From Mesorhizobium sp. L-2-11 (GTDB taxonomy: Bacteria > Pseudomonadota > Alphaproteobacteria > Rhizobiales > Rhizobiaceae): a stretch of DNA of 64,000 nt. The stretch is taken from contig NZ_AP023260.1 in assembly GCF_016756595.1 (NCBI RefSeq), forward strand, positions 1 through 64,000, given 5' to 3'. This document shows positions 36,558 to 44,625 of this stretch, piece after piece. Position 1 is the stretch's first letter. Each line of letters starts with the position of its first letter. The notes under the pieces were generated by a model. The model was not told the DNA's origin and searched no databases. It saw only the letters and a program-made list of their open reading frames with translations. A program made the position numbers and the translations under genes.

Positions 36558-38341
36558 AGCGGCAACGCAAAGATTATCGGCTCGATCCATCGCCTATACC
36601 GCTCGCTGGCGAGCCTACTTCGCTGGTGGTCAACTTCCTTGATCCCAACGGTCGACTGGAAAAAAGCTTCGACTTCTCGATCTATGGAATGACACCAAGA
36701 GTCGCTGCCGAAATCGCGCTTGCCTTCCGCAACCACCATGCCGGTCACAGTCCGGCCACGCGCGAGGGAGCGTTCCATGCGCTTCGCCGTTGGTTTGTGT
36801 TCCTTGGTGAGCAAAATCCCGCCATCACATCGATGCGGGATGTCGATACAACAACGCTACGAGCTTTTATTGCGTGGCTCGATACCAAACCGTGGACCAA
36901 GAGTTCTCGCCATGGCACCTGGTCCGTGCTCAAACAGATGGTTCGCTGGCTGAAGCGCAATCGGCCTGAGCTCGTCGCCACCGATCTGGAAATCCCGTTC
37001 AACGCCTTTCCTCGCAAGAATGCAGAGACGCGTCCCCGCGAGGCGCTGAGCCGGTCTGAGATGGAAGCGATCCTCTCCGCGGCTCGCAAAGACATAGAAG
37101 CAATCTGGTCGACCTTCCAGGCTGGGAAAACCCTGCTCTCCCAGGTCGACCGCGAGGCTATCGCGCGGGAACGGGATCTCAGTCGGCTCGACCTTGATGA
37201 TCTCGGTGTGATGCTCGCTGTCATCGTCGAGCATTACGGCGGGTTGGTTCCTCCCCAGAACGTGACGCTGGAGCGCGGTGCTGGTCGATGGCGGCTTCAC
37301 TTCGCCTCGCTTAAGCATGGCGGGAACCAGAAGCTCGCGAGCTATCTTCACACCCTGCCCGAAACGCTGATTCCATACATGATCGCCATCGGGGCGCAGA
37401 GCTACGCGAACCCCGAGGCCCTCCGAGAACTTCGACGGGACTGCATGAGCGATCATCTGCTTTTAGATGGCCGGGAAGTCATGACGTGGTCGAAGGGCCG
37501 CTCAAACCGAGTGCAGCGGCGAAGCTTCCTGCGTGACAAAAGTTTGTCGGTGCCTCACCTCATCGATCAGGTAGTGGAAATGACGGCGTTATTGATGCCC
37601 CATGTTCCGGCGCATGATCGCGAGCGGCTCTTTCTGGTCGCGAGCATAAACGGCACGCGTGCGATCAAGCTGATCCCCGACTACTTGATGAGTAAGCACG
37701 TCAGATTGTTCGCCCAACGTCACGGCCTTGTTGACGAAAAAGGCGCGCCGCTCGCGCTCACCCTGGCCGCGCTGCGAACTACGGGGCTCACTCTCGCGCA
37801 TGAAACGCTCGGGCACGATATCCTGAAGACCCAGATCCTCGCCAATCACGCCACGCCGGATACAACGCAGCGCTATATCGATCGGCCGATCGTGCGAAAG
37901 GCCCAGGAGCGCATTATCGGTGATCTGCAATTACGCTTCGTCGAAGCCATTCGCAGCCCCCACGATGAGGCTGATGACGAACGTGATGCCGACGTAGCGA
38001 CAGTCCAGGCCGAATATGCCACGGCTGCCGGCTTCATCTGCAAGGATCCACTCGCGGGCGTCGGGGAAGGCCAGAAAACTGGCCGTCTATGCACGGCCTG
38101 GCTGGGCTGCTTCACCTGCCCGAACGCGGTGATTCCTCTCGATCCTGGTGTTCTAATCCGGTTGCTGTCGACGCGAGATGCCCTTGTCGCGGCACGTCAA
38201 GCGCTGGCTCCGGACCGCTGGCGGCTCCTCTACGCGCCGAAACTGGAAATCCTCGAGCACGACATCCTGCCGCGCTTCTCGCCGGAGCTTCACTTGGCCG
38301 CGTCCATGGAAGCGGCACCAGCTCTGCCGGTGATCGAATGA
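36554..38341 (+). CDS. ginB: Large tyrosine recombinase GinB (element gin2)
   Basis: This 595-residue protein starts at the ATG overlapping the ginA2 stop. Recombinase-domain features are WSKGRSNRVQRRSF, AALRTTGLTLAHETLG, LANHATPDTTQRYID with the Tyr, and a C-terminal Cys group CTAWLGCFTCPNAVIP. As in GinB1 the Arg-I motif is not recognisable (QSYANPEALRELRRDC). The longer in-frame ORF from 36005 overlaps ginA2 and is a shadow. Its stop overlaps the ginC2 start. Confidence 0.86.
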   Translation: MKRQRKDYRLDPSPIPLAGEPTSLVVNFLDPNGRLEKSFDFSIYGMTPRVAAEIALAFRNHHAGHSPATREGAFHALRRWFVFLGEQNPAITSMRDVDTTTLRAFIAWLDTKPWTKSSRHGTWSVLKQMVRWLKRNRPELVATDLEIPFNAFPRKNAETRPREALSRSEMEAILSAARKDIEAIWSTFQAGKTLLSQVDREAIARERDLSRLDLDDLGVMLAVIVEHYGGLVPPQNVTLERGAGRWRLHFASLKHGGNQKLASYLHTLPETLIPYMIAIGAQSYANPEALRELRRDCMSDHLLLDGREVMTWSKGRSNRVQRRSFLRDKSLSVPHLIDQVVEMTALLMPHVPAHDRERLFLVASINGTRAIKLIPDYLMSKHVRLFAQRHGLVDEKGAPLALTLAALRTTGLTLAHETLGHDILKTQILANHATPDTTQRYIDRPIVRKAQERIIGDLQLRFVEAIRSPHDEADDERDADVATVQAEYATAAGFICKDPLAGVGEGQKTGRLCTAWLGCFTCPNAVIPLDPGVLIRLLSTRDALVAARQALAPDRWRLLYAPKLEILEHDILPRFSPELHLAASMEAAPALPVIE

Positions 38342-40158
38342 AGGCGCGACGTGCTCGAAAACCTGTTCTCGCCGAGTGGTCCGAAGCACCGCTCTCGCAA
38401 TGGAGCCGGTTCGGCGATGATGAATGGTTGCTCGACATCCGGACCGCCGGCCGGCGCGCCGACCAGAACAAAATGAGCTGGACGATCGCCTTGCCGGAGG
38501 GAGCTGTCATCAGTGAAGACGCGTGGCGTGCTCTCCATGAAACCGCGAAGCAGTTCTTATGGTCGATGACCGTGAATCCACCAGCCGGTCGCAAGCGGCT
38601 GTCACCAACGTCGGTGCATGGCAAAGCCATCACCCTGAAAACCATGATCCGGTGGATGGTGCTCGACGGACTGGAGACGTTCAGCAGCATTGATGCCGCG
38701 GCCGTGGAGCGGCTGCGAGCCTGGCTGCTGACACGAGTGGGATACCGGGGAAAGCCCATCACGGCGAACACCATCGTCAACTACATGGTGGTGCTGAAGG
38801 ATCTCTATCGACAGCGAACCAAGCTTGATGATGCCCCGTTGATCGATCCTCTGCCGCAGGAGACGACCTATGAGGCGGCAGGCCTGACGCCCGCGACGCG
38901 CGGTGCGATCCCGTTCATTCCCGATGCCATTGCGATCTCCTTGCTGAATACCGCTCTGCAATGGGTGGAGGACCATGGTCCAACGATCGTGAAAGCAGAG
39001 ACGATCCGACGCGAGGCACGGGCGTTCGGACTGACCCAAGGGGCAAAAAGGCAAGCTTCCTACCATGTACGCAAGGCATTGCGGCGTGCCGATCTGAAAG
39101 GCCCTGCGGGCGAAGCACTGTCCGGCGCGTATGCGGTCCGCCACGCTGCCACGCATCTCGCGGAGGCCTGCTATATCATCATTGCCGGCTTCGTCGGCAT
39201 GCGCGTGAGCGAAATCCTCTCGACCGAGGTCGGTGCCATCGAGTTCCACCCCATCGGGGATACCGGCGTCGATCAAGCCTACATTGTCGCGCGGTTGTTC
39301 AAGACCGTCGACCAGCATGGCGGACGACTGGAGCGCTGGATTGCTCCTGACCCCGTGGTGAAGGCGGTCAGCCTACTTGAGCAGCTGAGTGCACCGTTGC
39401 GTAAAGCGTCCGGAAGGCGAGAACTCTTCCTCGTCAAAAATACCCAGTACGGCGAGATCGTCCCGGTCACCCAGATGCATATCGGCTGGCGGATCAACGA
39501 TTTTGCCCGACATGTTGGCGTGCCCATGCACGAGGGAAAGCCTTGGGCATTCAGCAGCCACCAGTTCCGCAAGACGTTTGCGCGCTTTATCGCGCGAAAG
39601 GACCGGTCGCAACTTCTTGGCCTTGCGGGGCATTACAAACACGCATCGGTCGCGATGACCGCGCGTGGTTATGTCGGCAGCGACTTCGATCTCCGGCAAC
39701 TCGTCGATCATGAAAACCGGGCGGAAACAGCCACGGCATTGGAACGAATGCTGGTCAGCGATCGACTTGCCGGGCGCATGGGCGAGCGCATTGTCGCGGG
39801 CAACGCCCGGTTCCGGGGACGCGCCGGCGAGCAGGTCCGTCAGGATTACATCGAGTTTGTCCTCGCCGAAACGGACCTGCGCATCCACGCCTGCGATTAC
39901 GGCTGGTGTGTGTTCCAGCAGGAGACCAGTCGTTGTGGAGGTGAAATAGCACCCAGCGAGGCCGGCCGGAGTCCATCTGTCTGCCTGGGCTGCGCGAACA
40001 TGGTGATCGAGCCGCAGCATGCGCCTTATTGGCAGGACCGTCGGACGAGGAACCAGGTGTTGCTCCCTGCCGCCAACGAAATGACGGTCGCGGTTCTCAC
40101 CGAGGCAATCGAACAATGCGACAATGTCCTGATCAGGATCGGAGAACATGATGGATGA
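38338..40158 (+). CDS. ginC: Large tyrosine recombinase GinC (element gin2)
   Basis: This 606-residue protein has a start that overlaps the ginB2 stop (ATGA). Catalytic motifs are GMRVSEILSTEVG with Arg-I, SSHQFRKTFARFIAR with Arg-II, LAGHYKHASVAMTARGYVG with His and Tyr. The C-terminal Cys-rich module CDYGWCVFQQ...CLGCANMVIEPQH resembles a zinc finger and is shared by all three GinC proteins here. Longer upstream ORF sequence is a ginB2 shadow. Intact. Confidence 0.87.
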   Translation: MKARRARKPVLAEWSEAPLSQWSRFGDDEWLLDIRTAGRRADQNKMSWTIALPEGAVISEDAWRALHETAKQFLWSMTVNPPAGRKRLSPTSVHGKAITLKTMIRWMVLDGLETFSSIDAAAVERLRAWLLTRVGYRGKPITANTIVNYMVVLKDLYRQRTKLDDAPLIDPLPQETTYEAAGLTPATRGAIPFIPDAIAISLLNTALQWVEDHGPTIVKAETIRREARAFGLTQGAKRQASYHVRKALRRADLKGPAGEALSGAYAVRHAATHLAEACYIIIAGFVGMRVSEILSTEVGAIEFHPIGDTGVDQAYIVARLFKTVDQHGGRLERWIAPDPVVKAVSLLEQLSAPLRKASGRRELFLVKNTQYGEIVPVTQMHIGWRINDFARHVGVPMHEGKPWAFSSHQFRKTFARFIARKDRSQLLGLAGHYKHASVAMTARGYVGSDFDLRQLVDHENRAETATALERMLVSDRLAGRMGERIVAGNARFRGRAGEQVRQDYIEFVLAETDLRIHACDYGWCVFQQETSRCGGEIAPSEAGRSPSVCLGCANMVIEPQHAPYWQDRRTRNQVLLPAANEMTVAVLTEAIEQCDNVLIRIGEHDG

Positions 40159-40597
40159 CCCACGCTCGCCTTCCGCCTTGTCTGCGGCGCGCGCTTATCG
40201 TGCGGCGCTGGCTCGACTGGTTCGTGGCGAGGGCCGCCATCCGGATCATCAGGGGCGCATCGTGAGGATCAGTCCCGCTTCGGTCGCGCGTGAAGCGGGG
40301 AAAAGCCGAAATCCGCTCTACACGACACATCGCGACATCCTCGATGAGATCGAGGCCGCCGTACAGGCACCAGGTCCTTCCAAAGACCTCGCGGCCCGGG
40401 TGACGGAAATGGAGGTTGAGATTGCACAGCTCCGTTCCGAAGCCCGCCGGCACAGCGAAGAAAAGCGGAAGCTGGCGAGCGAAAATCTAGCACTCCTTCA
40501 CCGGGCGAGGACGGCGGAGGACAAACTGGCATCCTCGCAGCGGCGGGCGCCATTGGCGCCTGCCGCTGCGTTGCCTGTCAGGCCGCTACCGCGCTGA
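40148..40597 (+). CDS. ginD: GinD, small HTH/coiled-coil accessory protein (element gin2)
   Basis: The 149-residue protein overlaps ginC2 by 11 bp. The helix-turn-helix region ISPASVAREAGKSRNPLYTT is followed by a coiled coil (LAARVTEMEVEIAQLRSEAR). It is the fourth gene of the gin operon and its 3' end overlaps the convergent ardC-d by 20 bp. It probably binds DNA as an accessory factor. Confidence 0.83.
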   Translation: MMDDPRSPSALSAARAYRAALARLVRGEGRHPDHQGRIVRISPASVAREAGKSRNPLYTTHRDILDEIEAAVQAPGPSKDLAARVTEMEVEIAQLRSEARRHSEEKRKLASENLALLHRARTAEDKLASSQRRAPLAPAAALPVRPLPR

Positions 40598-41474
40598 TCT
40601 GCTGGCAGGGCTGTTGCGCATGCATCCAGTCGACAGCGGCCTGAGCCTTGCTTGAGGCCGTGAAGATGGCGGAGGTATCGGCGCGAAGGACCTTCAACCA
40701 ACTGGAGATATAGGCGGCGTGATCCGGCCTTGGCCGTGCCGATATCGATAGATCGGCGAGAACCATGGCTGCTCCAGCGTCAGCAATTATCTCCTCCATG
40801 GCATAGGCTTCGGAGCCGAACCGTCCGGATAGATCGCGGTCGAGTCTGTGTTTTACTCCTGACGCGTGAAGACCTTCATGGAAAAGCACGCTGTAATGAG
40901 ACGCGACGTCGCGGAATGAGCTGAAAACTGGCATATGCACCCGATCAGCCGAAGGCAAATAGTAGGCTTCGTTGCCTCCATATACGGTGCTGATCCCAAG
41001 GTTCGCATAGAAAGCATCAGCGTGTGCGATACGTTCTTCTTCCGAGCGGGCAACCGCCGGTTCTGGCTCATAACCATCGACCTGGGCGCAGTTGAACACC
41101 GAATAGCCGCGGGCGAATAGACGCCGACGCTCACCATCATTGGAATCATCATCCTCATAAGTCTTGCCGCCGATCTGCCCCCAGAAGACGACGGTTGTGG
41201 ATCTCTCACCTTTGCGCACCTGGGCACCAAGGGCCTGCCATTGGCGATACGTTCCCCAGAGGCCGGCAGGATATCCAGCGCTATGCGCCGCGACCCACAA
41301 GGCAAGTGTGTTCACGCCACGGTAGGCCTTGCCGGATGCAATATTGGTCGGCCGGGCAGTGGCTGTTCCATCATGATGCCAGGGCATCACATACTCGCCA
41401 GCACCGGCTTCGATGGCAGCGATAATCTCTTCAGTGATGCGGGCATAAACATCTGCTCGGTTCAGAGAAGCCAT
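40578..41474 (-). CDS. ardC: ardC-d, intact ArdC-type antirestriction protein
   Basis: This 298-residue protein starts MASLNRADVYARITEEI, with GGGAGG upstream. The N-terminal ssDNA-binding ArdC domain has YVMPWHHDGTATARPTNIAS and YRQWQALGAQVRKGERSTTV. The zincin motif is LFHEGLHASGVKHRLDRDL (HExxH), and the C-terminal part is RPRPDHAAYISSWLKVLRAD. ArdC proteins protect plasmid DNA on entry by blocking restriction. It is the cargo gene of gin2. Its His-Glu codons are CATGAA rather than the CACGAG used as a target in ardC-a and ardC-c, while its Pro-Trp codons keep CCCTGG. Confidence 0.92.
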   Translation of the reverse strand: MASLNRADVYARITEEIIAAIEAGAGEYVMPWHHDGTATARPTNIASGKAYRGVNTLALWVAAHSAGYPAGLWGTYRQWQALGAQVRKGERSTTVVFWGQIGGKTYEDDDSNDGERRRLFARGYSVFNCAQVDGYEPEPAVARSEEERIAHADAFYANLGISTVYGGNEAYYLPSADRVHMPVFSSFRDVASHYSVLFHEGLHASGVKHRLDRDLSGRFGSEAYAMEEIIADAGAAMVLADLSISARPRPDHAAYISSWLKVLRADTSAIFTASSKAQAAVDWMHAQQPCQQISAVAA

Positions 41475-41533
41475 CGTCATGCCCTCCCTGCTGCAGGTGC
41501 TGAAGCAAGAAGGACACTTGCGATGAAACCTAA

Positions 41534-41539
41534 CTCGTG
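41534..41539. repeat. gin2 insertion-site repeat, right copy (CTCGTG)
   Basis: This is the second copy of the 6-bp core present at 35258-35263. Excision between them would restore ardC-c in frame. Confidence 0.85.
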
Positions 41540-42139
41540 CAACCACACCCCATAGAACGATGCGGCATCGCGGAAGGAAACGAAGTCCGGCATGAACACC
41601 GTATCGGAAGACGGAAGATAGTAAGCATCCGATCCGCCGAAGACGGTCTTGATGCCGAGATTGGTGATGAACGCCTCCGCGTGTGCGAGACGCTCGTTCT
41701 CCGGCAGCGTGTCCGTCGGCGGACGCTCGTATCCGTCTACCTGAGCGACGTTGAACACCGAAAATGCCCGGGCGAACATCCGGCGCCGGCCACCTTCCTC
41801 ATCGTCGTCATCGTCATCAGCCGGCTCGGAGGAAGCGATCTGCTTCCACAGAACGACGGTGGTCGAACGCTCGGCCTTGCGGACCTGCGCGCCGGCGGCC
41901 TGCCATTGCCTGTAGGTTCCCCACAGACCGTCGCCATAACCGGCGGCCACGGCTGCTACCCAAAGCGCCACCGTATTTATGCCGCGGTAGCGCCTGCCAG
42001 AGGATATATTGGTTGGCCGTGCAGCGCCCGTGCCGTTGTGGAACCACGGCGCGTGCCATTCGCCTGCACCTTGCTCGATGGCCGCGATGATCTCCGCCGT
42101 GACGCGGGTGTACACGTCTGCCCGATCTTGATCCGCCAT
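41534..42139 (-). pseudogene. ardC: ardC-c, N-terminal two thirds (interrupted by gin2)
   Basis: It begins MADQDRADVYTRVTAEI with GGGAGG 8 nt upstream and continues for 202 codons to FYGVWLHE, stopping at the His-Glu of the zinc motif. The ORF then runs on into the gin2 terminus (LGFIASVLL) for a few codons. Together with 34967-35257 it forms a complete ArdC. The truncated protein lacks the second zinc-binding His and the C-terminal domain. Confidence 0.9.
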
Positions 42140-42201
42140 GATCAGGCCCTCCCTGCGCAGGAGGTGTCAGCGCTCAAGAATACATTTGCAAAATGACCTA
42201 A

Positions 42202-42207
42202 CCAGGG
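42202..42207. repeat. gin1 insertion-site repeat, right copy (CCAGGG)
   Basis: This is the second copy of the 6-bp core at 29559-29564. Confidence 0.8.
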
Positions 42208-42297
42208 CATGACATACTCACCGGCGCCGGCTTCGATAGCCGCAACAATCTCGGCTGTTATGCGGGCGTAAACGTCCGCGCGATCGAGAGAAGCCAT
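42202..42297 (-). pseudogene. ardC: ardC-b, first 32 codons (interrupted by gin1)
   Basis: It reads MASLDRADVYARITAEIVAA to YVMPW and stops at the CCCTGG (Pro-Trp) codons where gin1 begins. A ribosome-binding GGGAGG precedes it. The remainder is at 28776-29558. Confidence 0.88.
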
Positions 42298-42356
42298 GGT
42301 CAGGCCCTCCCAGCGACAGGCATCGCGGCAAGGAGGACACTTGCGATGAAACCTAA

Positions 42357-42953
42357 CTCGTGCAGCAAAGTCGAGTAAAGGTGAACCTCGCTGTCGAAAC
42401 GCCCGCGGTCCGGCATAAGGATGTCGTCGATGCTGGGCCGGTAGCAAGCTTTGGTGCCACCGTAGTTGACGCTTGCGCCGGTGTTCTGGACGAAGCTCTC
42501 GACGGTCTCGATGTGCGGAACCGGATTGCCCGGCAACTCCTCGACCGGGCTGAAGAACCTGTTCGGCATGTTCTCGATCTGCTCAATATTGAAGACGGGG
42601 TAGCCCTTCAGATACGGAATCTCGCGGTCTTCGTCGCCTTCGTGATCCTTCGGAGTGAACGTGCCGTACTTGACGACAAGGGTTCCTTTTTCGCCCTTGC
42701 GGACCTGACCGCCGAAGTCCTGGGCCTGCCGGTAGGTCATCCAGGTGTTTTCCTCGTAGCCGAACGTCTGGCCCGCGACCCACAGCATGATGACGTTGAT
42801 TCCGCGGTAGGCTTCGCCGGTAGCGCGCCGCGGAATGATCGCGCTGCGGCGGGCATTGCCGCGCCAGGGGCGGATCCACGGCTTGGTACCGGCTCCAAGC
42901 TGCTCGACAATGGTGTCCGTGATGCGCTGGTAGGTGTCCTTGATGCTCTGCAT
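42357..42953 (-). pseudogene. ardC: ardC-a, N-terminal half (interrupted at the zinc motif)
   Basis: It starts MQSIKDTYQRITDTIVEQLG, with GGAGA 6 nt upstream, and runs 199 codons to YSTLLHE, ending at CACGAG. Beyond this point the sequence is the terminus TTAGGTTTCATCGCAAG of an outer gin-like shell. It belongs to a different ArdC subtype from copies b, c and d and is probably the plasmid's original gene. The C-terminal remnant is at 25886-28630. Confidence 0.87.
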
Positions 42954-43177
42954 GACCGTCTCCATCCGTTGGTTGACGGCAAAGACCGAAGATAGCCGAA
43001 ACGAGCCCATGCACCCGTAGGGCCGCAACGGAGAGGAGGACCGCGCCAGCGGTTGCATGGGGGAGGGGCTGTCGTAGCTTGTCCGTCAAATCACCCAACG
43101 GATGGAGACGGCCGGCCGCATCGAACGCGCCGGCGGTCAACTACGGTCGCTGAGCAACTTGCCGCCTGCGGACGCTG

Positions 43178-44230
43178 TCACCGTTCGCGGTCATCGCTAT
43201 CGCGCTCACGCGCTCGCTGCGCCGCGATATCCGTCTCGATGGCCAGGTCGGCAGGCGGCGTGCCTTGCAGGGTCGCTTCGGCTCTTTCGGCCTGCACGGG
43301 CGCCTCGATGGCCTGTGGCTCACGGCCAAGGCGGGAAAAGTCGGATCGGGCGGTGAAGGTGATTTCCGCTTCATCATCGGGCAGTCGCTCCGGGAGGTCC
43401 GCGCGATCGACGGCGATGATCCGTTCGTCCGAGACGATGCTGGCGACACGGTCGTCGTGCCCGAGCACCTGGCCGGTCACTTCTTCGCCTGGGCGGGCTG
43501 TGCGGACGTTGTGTTCAAAGGGTACCTCGCCGCGCACCTCGAGGTCGGACAGCGCGGCCCGAAGGGCTTGGCGGCGGTTCGGATCAACCGCGTCCTCAAG
43601 CACATATTTCATGGCCGCGCTTGACGGGTCGTTCGTGGTTTCGCTCGACGCCTCGATCATGCGCGGCTTGGTGATGACGGTGAAATCGACCTCATGACCG
43701 TAGTGACGGCCAAGCTCGGCAATGAACGCCTCCTGGGTGCGTCCGTTGCCCTCGCGAAAGGGATGTACATAATTGAGCTCGGCCATGACCTGGCCCGCAC
43801 GCTCGGCGAACTGATCTGGCGTCGAGCCTCGCAAAACGTCGGGATCACGGATAGGCTTCAACGCCTCGTCGAGCCCCATGTCGATGCGCGAGCCGTGCAG
43901 GAACGCAGTGCCGCCTTTGGAGAGGCCACCGATCGGCTCCACACGCTGCCCGTCCACGATCGGGCTTTCGTTGCGGGTGTGCCCGGCCCATTCGTAGACG
44001 TCCTGAAAGATGTGGCTGTGGATGGCTTTCAGGTGCGTCTTGTCGAATTGCCCTTGCGGGCCGTCGCCTTCGGCAATTTCCGCCATGCGGAAAGCCGTGG
44101 CGCGGTATTCTTCGATGCGGAGTTCGGAATGAGTCTCGATGCCGAACCTGTTGCGCAGCACATCAGCACGATCAGGATCGTCCGACGTGTTCGGGTAGAA
44201 ATAGGAACCTTTGGCAGGGCTCTCGGACAT
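43178..44230 (-). CDS. fic: Fic-domain toxin (VbhT-like)
   Basis: This 350-residue protein has the Fic signature HPFREGNGRT (~156-165), which catalyses AMP transfer to target proteins, and the flap region upstream (EPIGGLSKGGTAF). The ~150 C-terminal residues contain a KfrB/OB-like stretch (RPGEEVTGQVLGHDDRVASI) and a disordered tail. The start is set at MSESPAKGSYFYPNT. It lies just downstream of a VbhA-like antitoxin gene, with an intrinsic terminator between them. VbhT toxins target DNA gyrase and topoisomerase IV; that target is assumed from the family. Confidence 0.88.
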   Translation of the reverse strand: MSESPAKGSYFYPNTSDDPDRADVLRNRFGIETHSELRIEEYRATAFRMAEIAEGDGPQGQFDKTHLKAIHSHIFQDVYEWAGHTRNESPIVDGQRVEPIGGLSKGGTAFLHGSRIDMGLDEALKPIRDPDVLRGSTPDQFAERAGQVMAELNYVHPFREGNGRTQEAFIAELGRHYGHEVDFTVITKPRMIEASSETTNDPSSAAMKYVLEDAVDPNRRQALRAALSDLEVRGEVPFEHNVRTARPGEEVTGQVLGHDDRVASIVSDERIIAVDRADLPERLPDDEAEITFTARSDFSRLGREPQAIEAPVQAERAEATLQGTPPADLAIETDIAAQRARERDSDDRER

Positions 44231-44242
44231 CGGCGGGGCCAA

Positions 44243-44269
44243 CAAAAAACCGCCTGCGTAGGGCAGGCG
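44243..44269 (-). terminator. Intrinsic terminator between antitoxin and fic toxin genes
   Basis: On the minus strand CCGCCTG-N7-CAGGCGG is followed directly by TTTTTT. It lies after the antitoxin stop and 13 bp before the fic start, so much antitoxin transcription should end before the toxin gene. Confidence 0.85.
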
Positions 44270-44299
44270 GCCTTTCGCCTTTGACAGTTGGTGTTTCGG

Positions 44300-44506
44300 C
44301 TATGCCCGTTTCGCCGGCCGCACGACACGCAGGCGATACTCTTCCCGGGTGATATCGCCGGCGACGTAGGCCGCCGTCGCTTCCTCCAGTACCGGATCGT
44401 GCGTGTAGCCCTGCCGGATATTGGCCGCGCGTGCCTGATCTGTCGCCTTCCGGCGCTTTGCAACGGCTTCCGGCGAGCGGTCCGGACGGGTCGAATGGAT
44501 ATTCAT
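44300..44506 (-). CDS. vbhA: VbhA-like antitoxin
   Basis: This 68-residue protein starts MNIHSTRPDRSPEAVAK, with GGAG 8 nt upstream. The inhibitory helix region ATDQARAANIRQGYTHDP aligns with VbhA, where the (S/T)xxxEG motif blocks the Fic ATP site. Here the Glu position appears as Gln (NIRQG). The second half (ATAAYVAGDITREEYRLRV) matches the antitoxin C-terminal helix. It neutralises the adjacent Fic protein. A longer in-frame ORF upstream would encode an unsupported hydrophobic extension. Confidence 0.8.
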   Translation of the reverse strand: MNIHSTRPDRSPEAVAKRRKATDQARAANIRQGYTHDPVLEEATAAYVAGDITREEYRLRVVRPAKRA

Positions 44507-44625
44507 CAACAGATCTCCAATAGCGACAAACATTAGCAGAAAAACCGCTGAAAATCGAGCGGTTTGCGGCATTTATCGGCCTTGTGAGGAATGCGCCCGG
44601 CTCGAGGCCGGGCGCTTCACGTCAA

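Larger units (their letters stand above)
35264..41533 (+). mobile_element. GInt-like element gin2 (ginABCD + ardC-d)
   Basis: This 6270-bp element lies between CTCGTG direct repeats within ardC-c. The left end is TTAGGT-N14-GTCCTTT. The right end, read inward on the minus strand, is TTAGGT-N12-GTCCTTCTTG, so the termini are imperfect inverted repeats. The contents are intact ginA2, ginB2, ginC2 and ginD2 plus a full-length convergent ardC-d. It is the innermost and apparently youngest of the nested elements, and the only one here with a fully intact set of genes. Confidence 0.92.
29565..42201 (+). mobile_element. GInt-like element gin1 (ginABCD + ardC-c), containing nested element gin2
   Basis: The element is 12,637 bp, or ~6.36 kb without gin2. 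The left end reads ATAGAT-N14-GTCCTGATAG. The right end, read inward on the minus strand, is TTAGGT-N12-GTATTCTTG. It is flanked by CCAGGG direct repeats inside ardC-b. It carries ginA1, ginB1, a frameshifted ginC1, ginD1 and a convergent ardC-c that is itself split by gin2. The ginABCD operon (three tyrosine recombinases plus a small HTH protein) defines the published GInt genomic islands. The boundaries are read directly from the restored reading frame. Confidence 0.88.
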
